Shown here one piece after another: positions 51,255 through 59,640 of a DNA stretch of 64,000 nt. Position 1 is the first letter of the stretch. Every line of letters begins with the position of its first letter. The notes beneath the pieces were generated by a model. It worked only from the letters and a program-made list of their open reading frames with translations. It was not told where the DNA came from and ran no database searches. Made by a program: the position numbers and the translations under genes. This stretch comes from Pseudomonas putida. GTDB taxonomy: Bacteria; Pseudomonadota; Gammaproteobacteria; Pseudomonadales; Pseudomonadaceae. The stretch is taken from positions 5,881,501-5,945,500 of the forward strand of contig NZ_CP018846.1 in NCBI RefSeq assembly GCF_002025705.1, given 5' to 3'.

Positions 51255-52685
51255 TTACCCGTCAGTGTCTTCTTCAACCAGTAGACGAAGGGCGGTTTCC
51301 CCCACTTTGCGTACCGCATCCTCGATTTGCGCGGTTGGCCGCGCGGCGAAGTTCATGCGCAGGCAGTGGCGAAATTTGCCCGATGCCGAAAAAATGCTGC
51401 CTACGGCCACTTGCACGCCCTGCTCCAGTAAAGCGCGGTTCAGGCGCAGCGTATCGAAATGTTCGGGCAATTCCACCCACAGCATGAAGCCGCCCTGGGG
51501 CCGGCTGACACGGGTGCCGGCTGGGAAGTAGCGGCTTACCCAGTCGCTCATCAGGTCGCGGCCGCGTTGGTACTGGCTGCGCATGCGGCGCACGTGCGGC
51601 TGGTAATGCCCGGCGGCGATGAAGTCGGCGATGGCCAGCTGTGGCTGAGTGGCGGTACTTCCAGTGCTGATGTACTTCATGTGCAGCACCCGCTCCAGGT
51701 AGCGGCCGGGGGCGACCCAGCCGATGCGCAGGCCGGGGGCGAGGGTCTTGGAGAAAGAACTGCAGAGCAGCACGCGGCCGTCGTCGTCGAACGACTTGAG
51801 GGTGCGCGGGCGCGGGTAGGTGTAGGCCAGGTCGCCATACACGTCGTCTTCAAGGATCGCCACATCGTAGCGCTGGGCCAGGCTCAGCAGGGCCTTCTTG
51901 CGCGCCTCGGGCATGATGTAGCCGAGCGGGTTGTTGCAGCTGGGGGTGATCTGGATGAGCTTGATCGGCCATTGCTCCAGCGCAAGTTCCAGGGCTTCGA
52001 GGCTGATGCCGGTGAGCGGGTCGGTGGGAATTTCCAAGGCCCTCATGCCCAGGCCCTTGAGGGTCTGCATGGCGCCGTGAAAGCTTGGCGAATCGACCGC
52101 GACGATATCGCCCGGCTCACAGACCGCGCGGATGCTGCACGACAACGCCTCGTGGCAGCCGGTGGTCACCACCAGGTCGGCCGGGCCCAGGCGGCAGCCG
52201 GAGTCGAGCATCAGCCGGGCGATCTGCTCGCGCAGTGCCAGGTTGCCGTGGATGTTGTCGTAGTACAGGCCCGGCATGTCCTGGCGCCGGCTCAGCTGGG
52301 CGAGGCTGCGCAGCAGCGGCTTGAGGGTTGGGCTGTCGATGTCGGGCATGCCGCGGCCGAGCTGGATCACGCCCTGACGCGGGGTACTGCGCACCAGCTC
52401 CAGCACCTGTTCCCATTGCGAGATATCTACCGGGCGCTGGGCTGGGCGGCTGATCGCAGGCAGGGCGGGGAGGTGGCGATGGTCGCTGACGAAGTAGCCG
52501 GACTTGGGCCGTGGCGAGACCATGCCGCTGTCTTCGAGCATGCGGTAGGCCTGCTGCACGGTACTCAGGCTGACGCCGTGCTCCACGCTCAGGGCGCGCA
52601 CCGATGGCAGGCGCTGGCCGGGGCGGTAGAGGCCCTGTTCGATGCGCGCGCCGAGCAGTTCGGCGAGGTTCAGGTAAAGGGTCAC
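51255..52685 (-). CDS. MocR-type regulator (GntR helix-turn-helix fused to aminotransferase-like domain)
   Basis: 476 residues from GTG 52685, which has AGGAG six bases upstream; the longer frame beginning at ATG 52745 is not supported. The GntR winged helix (about 1-75, RPGQRLPSVRALSVEHGVSLS) is followed by a fold-type I aminotransferase domain with the PLP-binding Lys in SSFSKTLAPGLRIGW and the conserved SCNNPLGYIM region. Such regulators usually sense PLP or an amine/amino acid. The target genes are not obvious from the neighbours. Divergent from the DUF1127 gene. Confidence 0.9.
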   Translation of the reverse strand: MTLYLNLAELLGARIEQGLYRPGQRLPSVRALSVEHGVSLSTVQQAYRMLEDSGMVSPRPKSGYFVSDHRHLPALPAISRPAQRPVDISQWEQVLELVRSTPRQGVIQLGRGMPDIDSPTLKPLLRSLAQLSRRQDMPGLYYDNIHGNLALREQIARLMLDSGCRLGPADLVVTTGCHEALSCSIRAVCEPGDIVAVDSPSFHGAMQTLKGLGMRALEIPTDPLTGISLEALELALEQWPIKLIQITPSCNNPLGYIMPEARKKALLSLAQRYDVAILEDDVYGDLAYTYPRPRTLKSFDDDGRVLLCSSFSKTLAPGLRIGWVAPGRYLERVLHMKYISTGSTATQPQLAIADFIAAGHYQPHVRRMRSQYQRGRDLMSDWVSRYFPAGTRVSRPQGGFMLWVELPEHFDTLRLNRALLEQGVQVAVGSIFSASGKFRHCLRMNFAARPTAQIEDAVRKVGETALRLLVEEDTDG

Positions 52686-52864
52686 GGCATACTCCTGCGC
52701 TTCCTGTAGGAAGCAACCAGTACAGTTACGCTGAAAATACATCATTCAGCCGTCAGTCGACACATTCTGTATGAGAATAATAAGCCTGTATTGGATCTGT
52801 ATTGCCTGGGCTGCTGAAGCGCATCCTTTCGCCACGGTTACAAACTGAAGGGGAGAAAGCAGCG

Positions 52865-53095
52865 ATGGGTGGCATGAGCGATGTGCGCTTGCAACTGTTG
52901 GCCAAGGAACTGGACGCCGGGCAGCAGACCAGGGTTTTCAACGCACCGGCAGGGTTCGGGCGCTGGGGGTTGATGTTGCACCGCTGGCACACCCGCCGGG
53001 CCCTGTTGCAGCTGGATGATGACCAGCTGCGGGATATTGGCTTGAGCTGGGAGCAGGCACGTACCGAGGGGGGCAAACCGTTCTGGAAGGACTGA
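52865..53095 (+). CDS. DUF1127-family small protein
   Basis: 76 residues. The C-terminal DUF1127 helix-turn pattern (RWHTRRALLQLDDDQLRDIGLSWEQARTEG split across RWHTRRALLQLDDDQLRDIG and LSWEQARTE) is clear. The ribosome site GGGGAGAAAG supports the chosen start, though ATG 52874 is possible. These Arg-rich proteins are linked to RNA or phosphate/amine metabolism in other bacteria. It follows the MocR gene divergently. Confidence 0.75.
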   Translation: MGGMSDVRLQLLAKELDAGQQTRVFNAPAGFGRWGLMLHRWHTRRALLQLDDDQLRDIGLSWEQARTEGGKPFWKD

Positions 53096-53104
53096 CCCGG
53101 TCAG

Positions 53105-53219
53105 TGTGGGAGCGGCCTTGTGTCGCGAAAGGGCTGCGGAGCAGCCCCAAGATTTCAGCTTCGCAGCCAATATCGCCGGGGCCGCTATGCGGCCCTTTCG
53201 CGACACAAGGCCGCTCCCA
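53105..53219. repeat. REP pair between DUF1127 and oxidoreductase genes
   Basis: TGTGGGAGCGGCCTTGTGTC at the left, and CTTTCGCGACACAAGGCCGC with trailing TCCCAA at the right, forming an inverted pair. Confidence 0.85.
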
Positions 53220-53237
53220 AATGGGCGGAGTCGTCTG

Positions 53238-54530
53238 TCAGACCAGCTCTTTGAGCCGGTGCCAGAGCATCCCCAAGGCCAGTATCGGCGAGCGCAGGTG
53301 CTTGCCGCCGGGGAAGGTGACATGTGGCACCTTGGCAAACAGGTCGAAACGCCCGCTCTCCTGGCCGCTGATCGCTTCACCCAGCAGGCGCGCGGCCAGA
53401 TGCGTGGCGTTCAGGCCGTGGCCAGCATAGGCCTGGGCGTAATAGACGTTGGGTTGGCTGGCCAGGCGGCCGACTTGTGGCAGGCGGTTGGCGCCGATGC
53501 CGATCATGCCGCCCCACTGATAATCGATGCGCACATCGGCCAGTTGCGGGAATACCTTGAGCATCTTCGGCCGCATGTAGGCGGCGATGTCCTTCGGGTC
53601 GCGCCCGGAATAGTGGCAGGCACCGCCGAACAGCAGGCGGCGGTCGGCCGACAGGCGATAGTAGTCCAGCGCCACGCGCTGGTCGCACACGGCCATGTTC
53701 TGCGGCAGCAGCTGATGGGCGCGTTCTTCGCTGAGTGGTTCGGTGGCAATGATGTAGCTGCCGGCTGGCAGCACCTTGCCGCCCAGCTCGCGATTGAGAT
53801 CGTTGTGGTAGGCGTTGCAGCACAGCACCAAAGTCTTGGCCCGCACCCGGCCCAGCGCGGTGTGTACCTGCACTTCAGGGCCGTAGTCGATGCGCGTGAC
53901 CTCGGATTGCTCAAACAGCTTCACGCCCAGGCGGCTGGCCACAGCGGCTTCACCCAGGGCCAGGTTGAGCGGGTGCAGGTGGCCCGAGCCCATGTCTACC
54001 AAGCCGCCGACATAGCTGTCCGAGCCCACCACGCTGTGCATGTCGCCCTTGCCGACCAGGCGCAGTTCGTGGCGGTAGCCCAGGCTGCGCAGTGCTTCGG
54101 CATCCTCGGCGAAACCCTTCAGTTCGTCGGGTTTGTTGGCCAGGTCGCAGTAACCCCAGGTCAGGTCGCAGGCGATGGCGTGGCGCTCAATTCGCTCACG
54201 GACGATATCCACGGCTTCCAGGCCCATCAGCCTCATGCTGCGTACGCCTTCCTCGCCGATCACTGGAAGAAACTGCTCCAGGCCATGGCCGACGCCGCGA
54301 ATCAGCTGGCCGCCATTGCGCCCACTGGCGCCCCAGCCGAGCTTGCGTGCTTCCAGAAGGATCACAGAGAAGCCACGTTCGGCCAGTTCGATGGCCGTGT
54401 TCAGGCCAGAATAGCCACCGCCGACGATGCACACATCGGCGTTGTGTTCGCCTTGCAGAAAGGAATGATCCGGGTGGGGCGCGCTGCTGGCGGCGTAGTA
54501 CGAGGCGGTATGCTGCGCGCTGTGGATCAT
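53238..54530 (-). CDS. FAD-dependent amine oxidoreductase, PuuB-like
   Basis: 430 residues. N-terminal FAD-binding motif VCIVGGGYSGLNTAIELAER at about 32-51, followed by the DAO layout (WGASGRNGGQLIRG, VDMGSGHLHPLNLALGEA). The C-terminal GGMIGIGANRLPQVG and YAQAYAGHGLNATHLAARL fit gamma-glutamylputrescine oxidase. Chosen start ATG 54530, with AGGA eight bases upstream. It may complete the polyamine route whose ligase and hydrolase are at 28.9-31.0 kb; this is inference. Confidence 0.85.
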   Translation of the reverse strand: MIHSAQHTASYYAASSAPHPDHSFLQGEHNADVCIVGGGYSGLNTAIELAERGFSVILLEARKLGWGASGRNGGQLIRGVGHGLEQFLPVIGEEGVRSMRLMGLEAVDIVRERIERHAIACDLTWGYCDLANKPDELKGFAEDAEALRSLGYRHELRLVGKGDMHSVVGSDSYVGGLVDMGSGHLHPLNLALGEAAVASRLGVKLFEQSEVTRIDYGPEVQVHTALGRVRAKTLVLCCNAYHNDLNRELGGKVLPAGSYIIATEPLSEERAHQLLPQNMAVCDQRVALDYYRLSADRRLLFGGACHYSGRDPKDIAAYMRPKMLKVFPQLADVRIDYQWGGMIGIGANRLPQVGRLASQPNVYYAQAYAGHGLNATHLAARLLGEAISGQESGRFDLFAKVPHVTFPGGKHLRSPILALGMLWHRLKELV

Positions 54531-54692
54531 GGGGCAGGTCCTGGGGGCTGTGGGGTGGTGGTGGAGGATAAGCCGGGGTACTTCGGTGGGCAACAAGGCG
54601 AGAGCATCGCCCTCGTTCGCGGGCATGTCGGGGCGCTGAACCGCCGCTAATGGGCCTATAATTCTGCCAATTCCTCAGCTTTGTACCCCGCC

Positions 54693-55046
54693 ATGTCCTG
54701 CAACCGCCACAAGATCCACTTCCTGCGCGAGCTCATTCCTTCATTCGAGTGCGAGCCCGGCTGCCACGACTGCTGCGGCCCGGTCACCACCTCGGCTGAA
54801 GAGATGGCCCGCCTGCCGCGCAAGACGCAGGCCGAACAGGATGCCGCCCTGGAGCACCTGAACTGCGTGCACCTGGGCCCAGACGGCTGCACGGTCTATG
54901 AAGAAAGGCCGATGATCTGCCGCCTGTTCGGTACCACCCCGCGCATGGCCTGCCCGCGTGGCCGCGGCCCAGAGCCGATGATCGACCCCGGCGCAGAGCA
55001 GCTGGTCCACCAGTTCATTGCCACTACCCGCCAGGTGCTGGTCTAG
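54693..55046 (+). CDS. YkgJ-family CxxxCC metal-binding protein
   Basis: 117 residues with a Cys-rich pattern: CEPGCHDCC near the start, then CVHLGPDGC and CTVYEERPMIC, as in the YkgJ/PF03692 zinc or iron-chelating domain. Function is not established. Start ATG 54693 lacks a clear ribosome site. It runs opposite to the oxidoreductase and converges on the regulator gene. Confidence 0.8.
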   Translation: MSCNRHKIHFLRELIPSFECEPGCHDCCGPVTTSAEEMARLPRKTQAEQDAALEHLNCVHLGPDGCTVYEERPMICRLFGTTPRMACPRGRGPEPMIDPGAEQLVHQFIATTRQVLV

Positions 55047-55048
55047 CC

Positions 55049-55537
55049 TCAGTCCGGGATCGGCAGGCAGAGGCTTTCTTTTACCTCTTCCATCACGATG
55101 TAGCTCTTCGACTCACGCACGTGCGGCAGCTTCAGCAGGATGTCGCCCAGCAGCTTGCGATAGGAAGCCATTTCCGAAATGCGCGCTTTCACCAGGTAGT
55201 CGAAATCGCCGGAAACCAGGTGGCACTCCAGCACATGGGGCAGCTTGAGTACCGCGCGGCGGAACTCTTCGAAGGTGTCGCCGGACTTGTAGTCCAGGCT
55301 GATTTCCACGAACACCAGCAGGCTGCCCTTGAGATGCTGCGGATTCAGCCGGGCGTTGTAGCCCATGATGATGCCCTCGCGCTCCAGGCGGCGTACGCGC
55401 TCGGTGCAGGGGGTGGTGGAAAGCCCAACTTTCTCGCCCAGTTCGGTGAAGGAAATACGCCCGTCATTCTGCAGGATACGCAGGATATTGCGGTCGATCT
55501 TGTCCAGTTCACGCTTGCTCTGGTGCTGGGTTCTCAT
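55049..55537 (-). CDS. dadR: Lrp/AsnC-family regulator, likely DadR
   Basis: 162 residues. The AsnC-type helix-turn-helix (DKIDRNILRILQNDGRISFTEL, GLSTTPCTERVRRLEREGI) is followed by the RAM ligand-sensing domain (FDYLVKARISEM). Position divergent from dadA and dadX identifies it as the D-/L-alanine-responsive activator; the same fold also occurs in Lrp and BkdR. Start ATG 55537. Confidence 0.9.
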   Translation of the reverse strand: MRTQHQSKRELDKIDRNILRILQNDGRISFTELGEKVGLSTTPCTERVRRLEREGIIMGYNARLNPQHLKGSLLVFVEISLDYKSGDTFEEFRRAVLKLPHVLECHLVSGDFDYLVKARISEMASYRKLLGDILLKLPHVRESKSYIVMEEVKESLCLPIPD

Positions 55538-55690
55538 AGGGGATGCCCCTCCGTGAAAGGCGATTTTGCCGAGAATTCTCGCCAATAATAGGCTTTTATA
55601 TAGTGAATTGCACTGGGCTGAGATTCTTATACTGCGCGCATCCATGCCATATCAACAAAATAGCGGTGCGCCGCGTGCGAGGGATGAACG
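55538..55690 (+). promoter_or_regulatory. dadR-dadA divergent control region
   Basis: A sigma70-like GAATTG-17-TATACT (55605-55633) points towards dadA. An AT-rich stretch upstream (AATAATAGGCTTTTATATAG) is a plausible binding site for the divergently encoded Lrp-type protein. Confidence 0.5.
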
Positions 55691-56995
55691 ATGCGAGTAT
55701 TGGTACTTGGTAGCGGTGTGATCGGTACCGCCAGTGCCTATTATCTGGCCCGGCAAGGCTTCGAGGTGACTGTGGTCGACCGCCAGCCGGCAGTGGCTCT
55801 GGAAACCAGCTTTGCCAACGCAGGCCAGATCTCGCCCGGTTATGCTTCGCCCTGGGCTGCCCCAGGCGTGCCGCTGAAAGCCATCAAGTGGCTGCTGGAG
55901 CGCCACGCGCCCCTGGCCATCAAGCTGACCGGTGATGTCGACCAGTACCTGTGGATGGCACAGATGCTGCGCAACTGCACCGCCAGCCGTTACGCGGTGA
56001 ACAAGGAGCGCATGGTGCGCCTGTCCGAGTACAGCCGCGACTGCCTCGACGAACTGCGTGCCGAAACCGGCATTGCCTACGAAAACCGTAGCCTGGGTAC
56101 TACCCAGCTGTTCCGCACCCAGGCCCAGGTCGATGCCGCAGCCAAGGACATCGCCGTGCTTGAACAGTCCGGCGTGCCTTACGAGCTGCTCGATCGCGAT
56201 GGCATTGCCCGTGTCGAACCAGCCCTGGCTGGGGTGAAAGACATCCTCGCCGGTGCCCTGCGCCTGCCCAATGACCAGACCGGTGACTGCCAGCTGTTCA
56301 CCACCAAGCTCGCCGAAATGGCCGTGAACCTGGGTGTGGAATTCCGTTTCGGCCAGGACATCCAGCGTCTGGACTTCGCCGGCGACCGCATCAATGGCGT
56401 GTGGATCGATGGCAAGCTGGAAACGGCAGACCGTTATGTGCTGGCCTTGGGCAGCTACTCGCCGCAGATGCTCAAGCCGCTGGGCATCAAGGCCCCGGTG
56501 TATCCGCTCAAGGGTTACTCGCTGACCGTGCCGATCACCAATGCCGACATGGCGCCGACCTCGACCATTCTCGACGAAACCTACAAGGTCGCGATTACCC
56601 GTTTCGACAACCGCATCCGCGTTGGCGGCATGGCTGAAATCGCCGGTTTTGACCTGTCGCTGAACCCGCGTCGACGCGAAACGCTGGAGATGATCGTCAA
56701 CGACCTTTATCCTCGCGGCGGCGATCTGAGCCAGGCCAGTTTCTGGACCGGCCTGCGCCCGGCGACCCCGGACGGTACGCCGATCGTGGGTGCCACCGCG
56801 TTCCGCAACCTGTTCCTCAACACTGGCCACGGTACGCTGGGCTGGACCATGGCGTGCGGTTCCGGCCGCCTGCTGGCCGACCTGATTGCGCGCAAGAAGC
56901 CGCAGATCAGTGCCGAAGGCCTGGACATCTCCCGGTATGGCAACAGCCCGGAAGTCGCCAAGCACGGCCAGACCGCGCCTGCCCACCAGCAGTAA
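55691..56995 (+). CDS. dadA: D-amino acid dehydrogenase, small subunit
   Basis: Membrane-associated flavoenzyme that oxidises D-alanine to pyruvate and ammonia, feeding electrons to the respiratory chain. 434 residues: FAD site VLGSGVIGTASAYYLARQG, SFANAGQISPGYASPWAAPG, and C-terminal FWTGLRPATPDGTPIVGATAF with NTGHGTLGWTMACGSG. Works with DadX; downstream of its regulator's divergent promoter. Confidence 0.96.
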   Translation: MRVLVLGSGVIGTASAYYLARQGFEVTVVDRQPAVALETSFANAGQISPGYASPWAAPGVPLKAIKWLLERHAPLAIKLTGDVDQYLWMAQMLRNCTASRYAVNKERMVRLSEYSRDCLDELRAETGIAYENRSLGTTQLFRTQAQVDAAAKDIAVLEQSGVPYELLDRDGIARVEPALAGVKDILAGALRLPNDQTGDCQLFTTKLAEMAVNLGVEFRFGQDIQRLDFAGDRINGVWIDGKLETADRYVLALGSYSPQMLKPLGIKAPVYPLKGYSLTVPITNADMAPTSTILDETYKVAITRFDNRIRVGGMAEIAGFDLSLNPRRRETLEMIVNDLYPRGGDLSQASFWTGLRPATPDGTPIVGATAFRNLFLNTGHGTLGWTMACGSGRLLADLIARKKPQISAEGLDISRYGNSPEVAKHGQTAPAHQQ

Positions 56996-57006
56996 GGTCG
57001 CCTGTA

Positions 57007-57080
57007 CCGGCCTCTTCGCGGGTAAACCCGCTCCCACAGGTTTGTGCGATCCCTGTAGGAGCGGCTTCAGCCGCGAAGAA
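57007..57080. repeat. REP pair between dadA and dadX
   Basis: CTTCGCGGGTAAACCCGCTC on the left and GGAGCGGCTTCAGCCGCGAA on the right, sharing the REP ends in inverted order, in the dadA-dadX spacer. Confidence 0.78.
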
Positions 57081-57121
57081 TCCAACACCGATTTCAACCC
57101 GAACACCATAAGGCAGCCGCC

Positions 57122-58195
57122 ATGCGTCCCGCCCGCGCCCTGATCGACCTGCAAGCCCTCCGCCACAACTACCGCCTGGCCCGTGAACTGACCGGTGCCA
57201 AGGCCCTTGCCGTGGTCAAGGCCGACGCCTACGGCCACGGTGCCGTGCGTTGCGCCCTGGCCCTGGAGCCCGAAGCCGACGGCTTTGCCGTGGCCTGCAT
57301 CGAAGAAGCGCTGGAGCTGCGCGCCGCCGGTATCAAGGCCCCGGTGCTGCTGCTCGAAGGCTTTTTCGAAGCCAGCGAGCTGGCGCTGATCGCCGAACAC
57401 GACCTGTGGTGCGTGGTGCACTCGCTGTGGCAGCTCGAAGCCATCGAGCAGACCCAGGTGCACAAGCCGCTGACCATCTGGCTCAAACTCGACAGTGGCA
57501 TGCACCGCGTTGGCCTGCACCCCAAGGACTACCACGAGGCTTACCAGCGCCTGCTGGCCAGCGGCAAGGTTTCGCGCATCGTGCTGATGAGCCACTTTGC
57601 CCGCGCCGACGAGCCGGAGGCCGATGCCACCGAGCAGCAGATCGCTGTGTTCAACGCCGCCCGTGAAGGGTTGGTTGCCGAATGCAGCCTGCGCAACTCA
57701 CCCGGTGTGCTGGCCTGGCCGCAGGCCCCGAGCGACTGGGTGCGCCCGGGCATCATGCTGTATGGCGCCAGCCCCTTCGAGGCCGACCAGCCCCAGGCTG
57801 CGCGCCTGCAACCGGTGATGACCCTGCAATCGCGGGTCATCAGCGTGCGCGAGCTGCCAGCCGGTGAGCCGGTGGGCTACGGTGCCAAGTTCGTCAGCCC
57901 GCGGCCGACCCGTGTTGGCGTGGTCGCCATGGGTTACGCCGACGGCTACCCGCGCCATGCGCCCACCGGCACGCCGGTGGTGGTCGCTGGCAAGCGCAGC
58001 CAGCTGATTGGCCGCGTGTCGATGGACATGCTCTGCATCGACCTCACCGACGTGCCCGAAGCCACTGTCGGCAGCCCGGTCGAGCTGTGGGGCAAGCAGG
58101 TACTGGCCAGTGATGTAGCGATGCAAGCCGGGACCATTCCCTACCAGATCTTCTGCAACCTGAGACGCGTGCCGCTGGACTATTACGGCGAATAA
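57122..58195 (+). CDS. dadX: Catabolic alanine racemase
   Basis: PLP enzyme that interconverts L- and D-alanine, 357 residues. PLP-binding Lys33 in AVVKADAYGHG, GRVSMDMLCIDLTDVP, and the catalytic Tyr in GYADGYPRH. Being next to dadA on the same strand identifies it as the catabolic racemase (DadX/Alr). The dadA-dadX gap contains a REP, so co-transcription may be partly attenuated. Confidence 0.95.
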   Translation: MRPARALIDLQALRHNYRLARELTGAKALAVVKADAYGHGAVRCALALEPEADGFAVACIEEALELRAAGIKAPVLLLEGFFEASELALIAEHDLWCVVHSLWQLEAIEQTQVHKPLTIWLKLDSGMHRVGLHPKDYHEAYQRLLASGKVSRIVLMSHFARADEPEADATEQQIAVFNAAREGLVAECSLRNSPGVLAWPQAPSDWVRPGIMLYGASPFEADQPQAARLQPVMTLQSRVISVRELPAGEPVGYGAKFVSPRPTRVGVVAMGYADGYPRHAPTGTPVVVAGKRSQLIGRVSMDMLCIDLTDVPEATVGSPVELWGKQVLASDVAMQAGTIPYQIFCNLRRVPLDYYGE

Positions 58196-58305
58196 GGCGC
58201 TGAAGCGGACAGCTTGAGGGGCGGTGTGTTGTAAATACTGAACGGCATTGCCATGATATCGTTCACATTCACCCCGCCATCTCACCGTTTCAGGAGGCTC
58301 CAGCT

Positions 58306-58854
58306 TTGGACGTCGGCGAACGACTGCAAGCCATCCGCAAGCTCAAGGGCCTGTCCCAGCGGGAACTCGCCAAGCGCGCGGGAGTGACCAACAGCACCAT
58401 CTCGATGATCGAGAAGAACAGCGTGAGCCCCTCGATCAGCTCGCTGCGCAAGGTCCTCAGCGGCATTCCCATGTCTATGGTCGAGTTCTTTTCGGTCGAG
58501 CTGGAGACCGAAAGCCCCGCGCAGATCGTCTACAAGGCCCACGAGCTGATCGACATCTCCGACGGCGCGGTGACCATGAAGCTGGTGGGCAAGTCGCACC
58601 CCAACCGTGCCATCGCCTTCCTCACCGAGGTCTACCCGCCGGGGGCCGACACCGGTGCCGAGATGCTCACCCACGATGGTGAAGAAACCGGCATCCTGCT
58701 CGAAGGCAAGCTCGAGCTGGTGGTGGGCAACGAGATCTTCATTCTCGAAGCAGGCGACAGCTACTACTTCGAAAGCACCCGCCCGCACCGTTTCCGCAAC
58801 CCGTTCGACGCACCTGCACGGTTGATCAGTGCAGCCACACCGTCGAACTTTTGA
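58306..58854 (+). CDS. XRE-cupin transcriptional regulator, PuuR-like
   Basis: 182 residues starting at TTG 58306 with AGGAGG eight bases upstream. The N-terminal XRE helix-turn-helix (LKGLSQRELAKRAGVTNSTISMIE) is followed by a C-terminal cupin (about 105-175, GADTGAEMLTHDGEETGILLEGKLELVVGNEI). The layout matches PuuR, the putrescine-sensing repressor, and the amine-catabolism neighbours agree. The regulated gene set here is not proven by sequence. Confidence 0.85.
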   Translation: MDVGERLQAIRKLKGLSQRELAKRAGVTNSTISMIEKNSVSPSISSLRKVLSGIPMSMVEFFSVELETESPAQIVYKAHELIDISDGAVTMKLVGKSHPNRAIAFLTEVYPPGADTGAEMLTHDGEETGILLEGKLELVVGNEIFILEAGDSYYFESTRPHRFRNPFDAPARLISAATPSNF

Positions 58855-58990
58855 TCCAGCGCAGTGCATTGCTTCGGTAATACCCCTTTCCTGAGTAGGG
58901 TCGTTTCACGGTTTCCGGGTTCCCGCTATACTTTTCAACGCTCGCATTACCGTGGCCGCGGGCGTGATTAGCCACCATGAGGGTGTTCGC

Positions 58991-59413
58991 GTGAACCAAA
59001 TCAAGAAGATGCTGGCCGTACCAGCAGCCGTATTCGCCCTTTGGGCAATGAGCGCAACCGCAGCGACCAACGATGAACTTGCCAAACGCCTTGAGCCGGT
59101 CGGCCAGGTCTGTGTGCAGGGCCAGGAATGCAAGGGCATGGAAGTGGCAGCCGCAGCAGGCGGTGGCGGGGCCAAGACGCCGGATGATGTGATTGCCAAG
59201 CATTGCAATGCCTGCCACGGCACCGGGTTGCTGGGGGCGCCGAAGATTGGCGACGGCGCTGCGTGGAAGAAGCGCGCTGATGAGCAGGGTGGGGTGGACG
59301 GGCTTTTGGCCAAGGCCATTACCGGCCTGAACGCCATGCCGCCGAAAGGTACCTGCGCGGACTGCTCGGATGATGACCTGAAAGGGGCCATCAAGAAGAT
59401 GTCCGGGCTTTGA
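58991..59413 (+). CDS. Cytochrome c5 family protein
   Basis: Exported monohaem electron carrier, 140 residues from GTG 58991. Signal peptide about 1-25 (MLAVPAAVFALWAMSATA), haem site CNACH at 72-76, axial Met116 in GLNAMPPKG, and the typical c5 disulfide Cys122-Cys125 in GTCADCSDD. It likely carries electrons in the periplasm. A terminator follows. Confidence 0.93.
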   Translation: MNQIKKMLAVPAAVFALWAMSATAATNDELAKRLEPVGQVCVQGQECKGMEVAAAAGGGGAKTPDDVIAKHCNACHGTGLLGAPKIGDGAAWKKRADEQGGVDGLLAKAITGLNAMPPKGTCADCSDDDLKGAIKKMSGL

Positions 59414-59431
59414 GCCGCAGATGAATTGCAC

Positions 59432-59459
59432 AAGGCCCGCCATTTTTTGGCGGGCTTTG
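59432..59459 (+). terminator. Hairpin terminator after cytochrome c5 gene
   Basis: Stem GCCCGCCA / TGGCGGGC with an internal T-rich loop, followed by a T-containing run (TTTGTATTTGTG). Confidence 0.7.
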
Positions 59460-59467
59460 TATTTGTG

Positions 59468-59583
59468 TTGCCTGTGCCGGCCCTTTCGCGGCTAAAGCCG
59501 CTCCTACAGGATTTTCACTGCCCTTGAGTATTGTGAGGTCCCTGTGGGAGCGGCTTTAGCCGCGAAAGGGCCGGCACAGGCAA
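59468..59583. repeat. REP pair after cytochrome c5, arms nearly identical
   Basis: Arms 59468-59510 and 59541-59583 differ at one of 43 positions. The left arm begins TTGCCTGTGCCGGCCCTTTC and the right arm reads GGAGCGGCTTTAGCCGCGAA. Confidence 0.88.
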
Positions 59584-59640
59584 CCAACCTCTTGAGCCCA
59601 TGTCCAACCCCTGACCCCATGGATGATTCAGGAGGCCCCG

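Noticed and set aside
55652..57595. 647-residue minus-strand frame opposite dadA and dadX
   Set aside because: Antisense shadow of two certain genes; it also runs through REP DNA.
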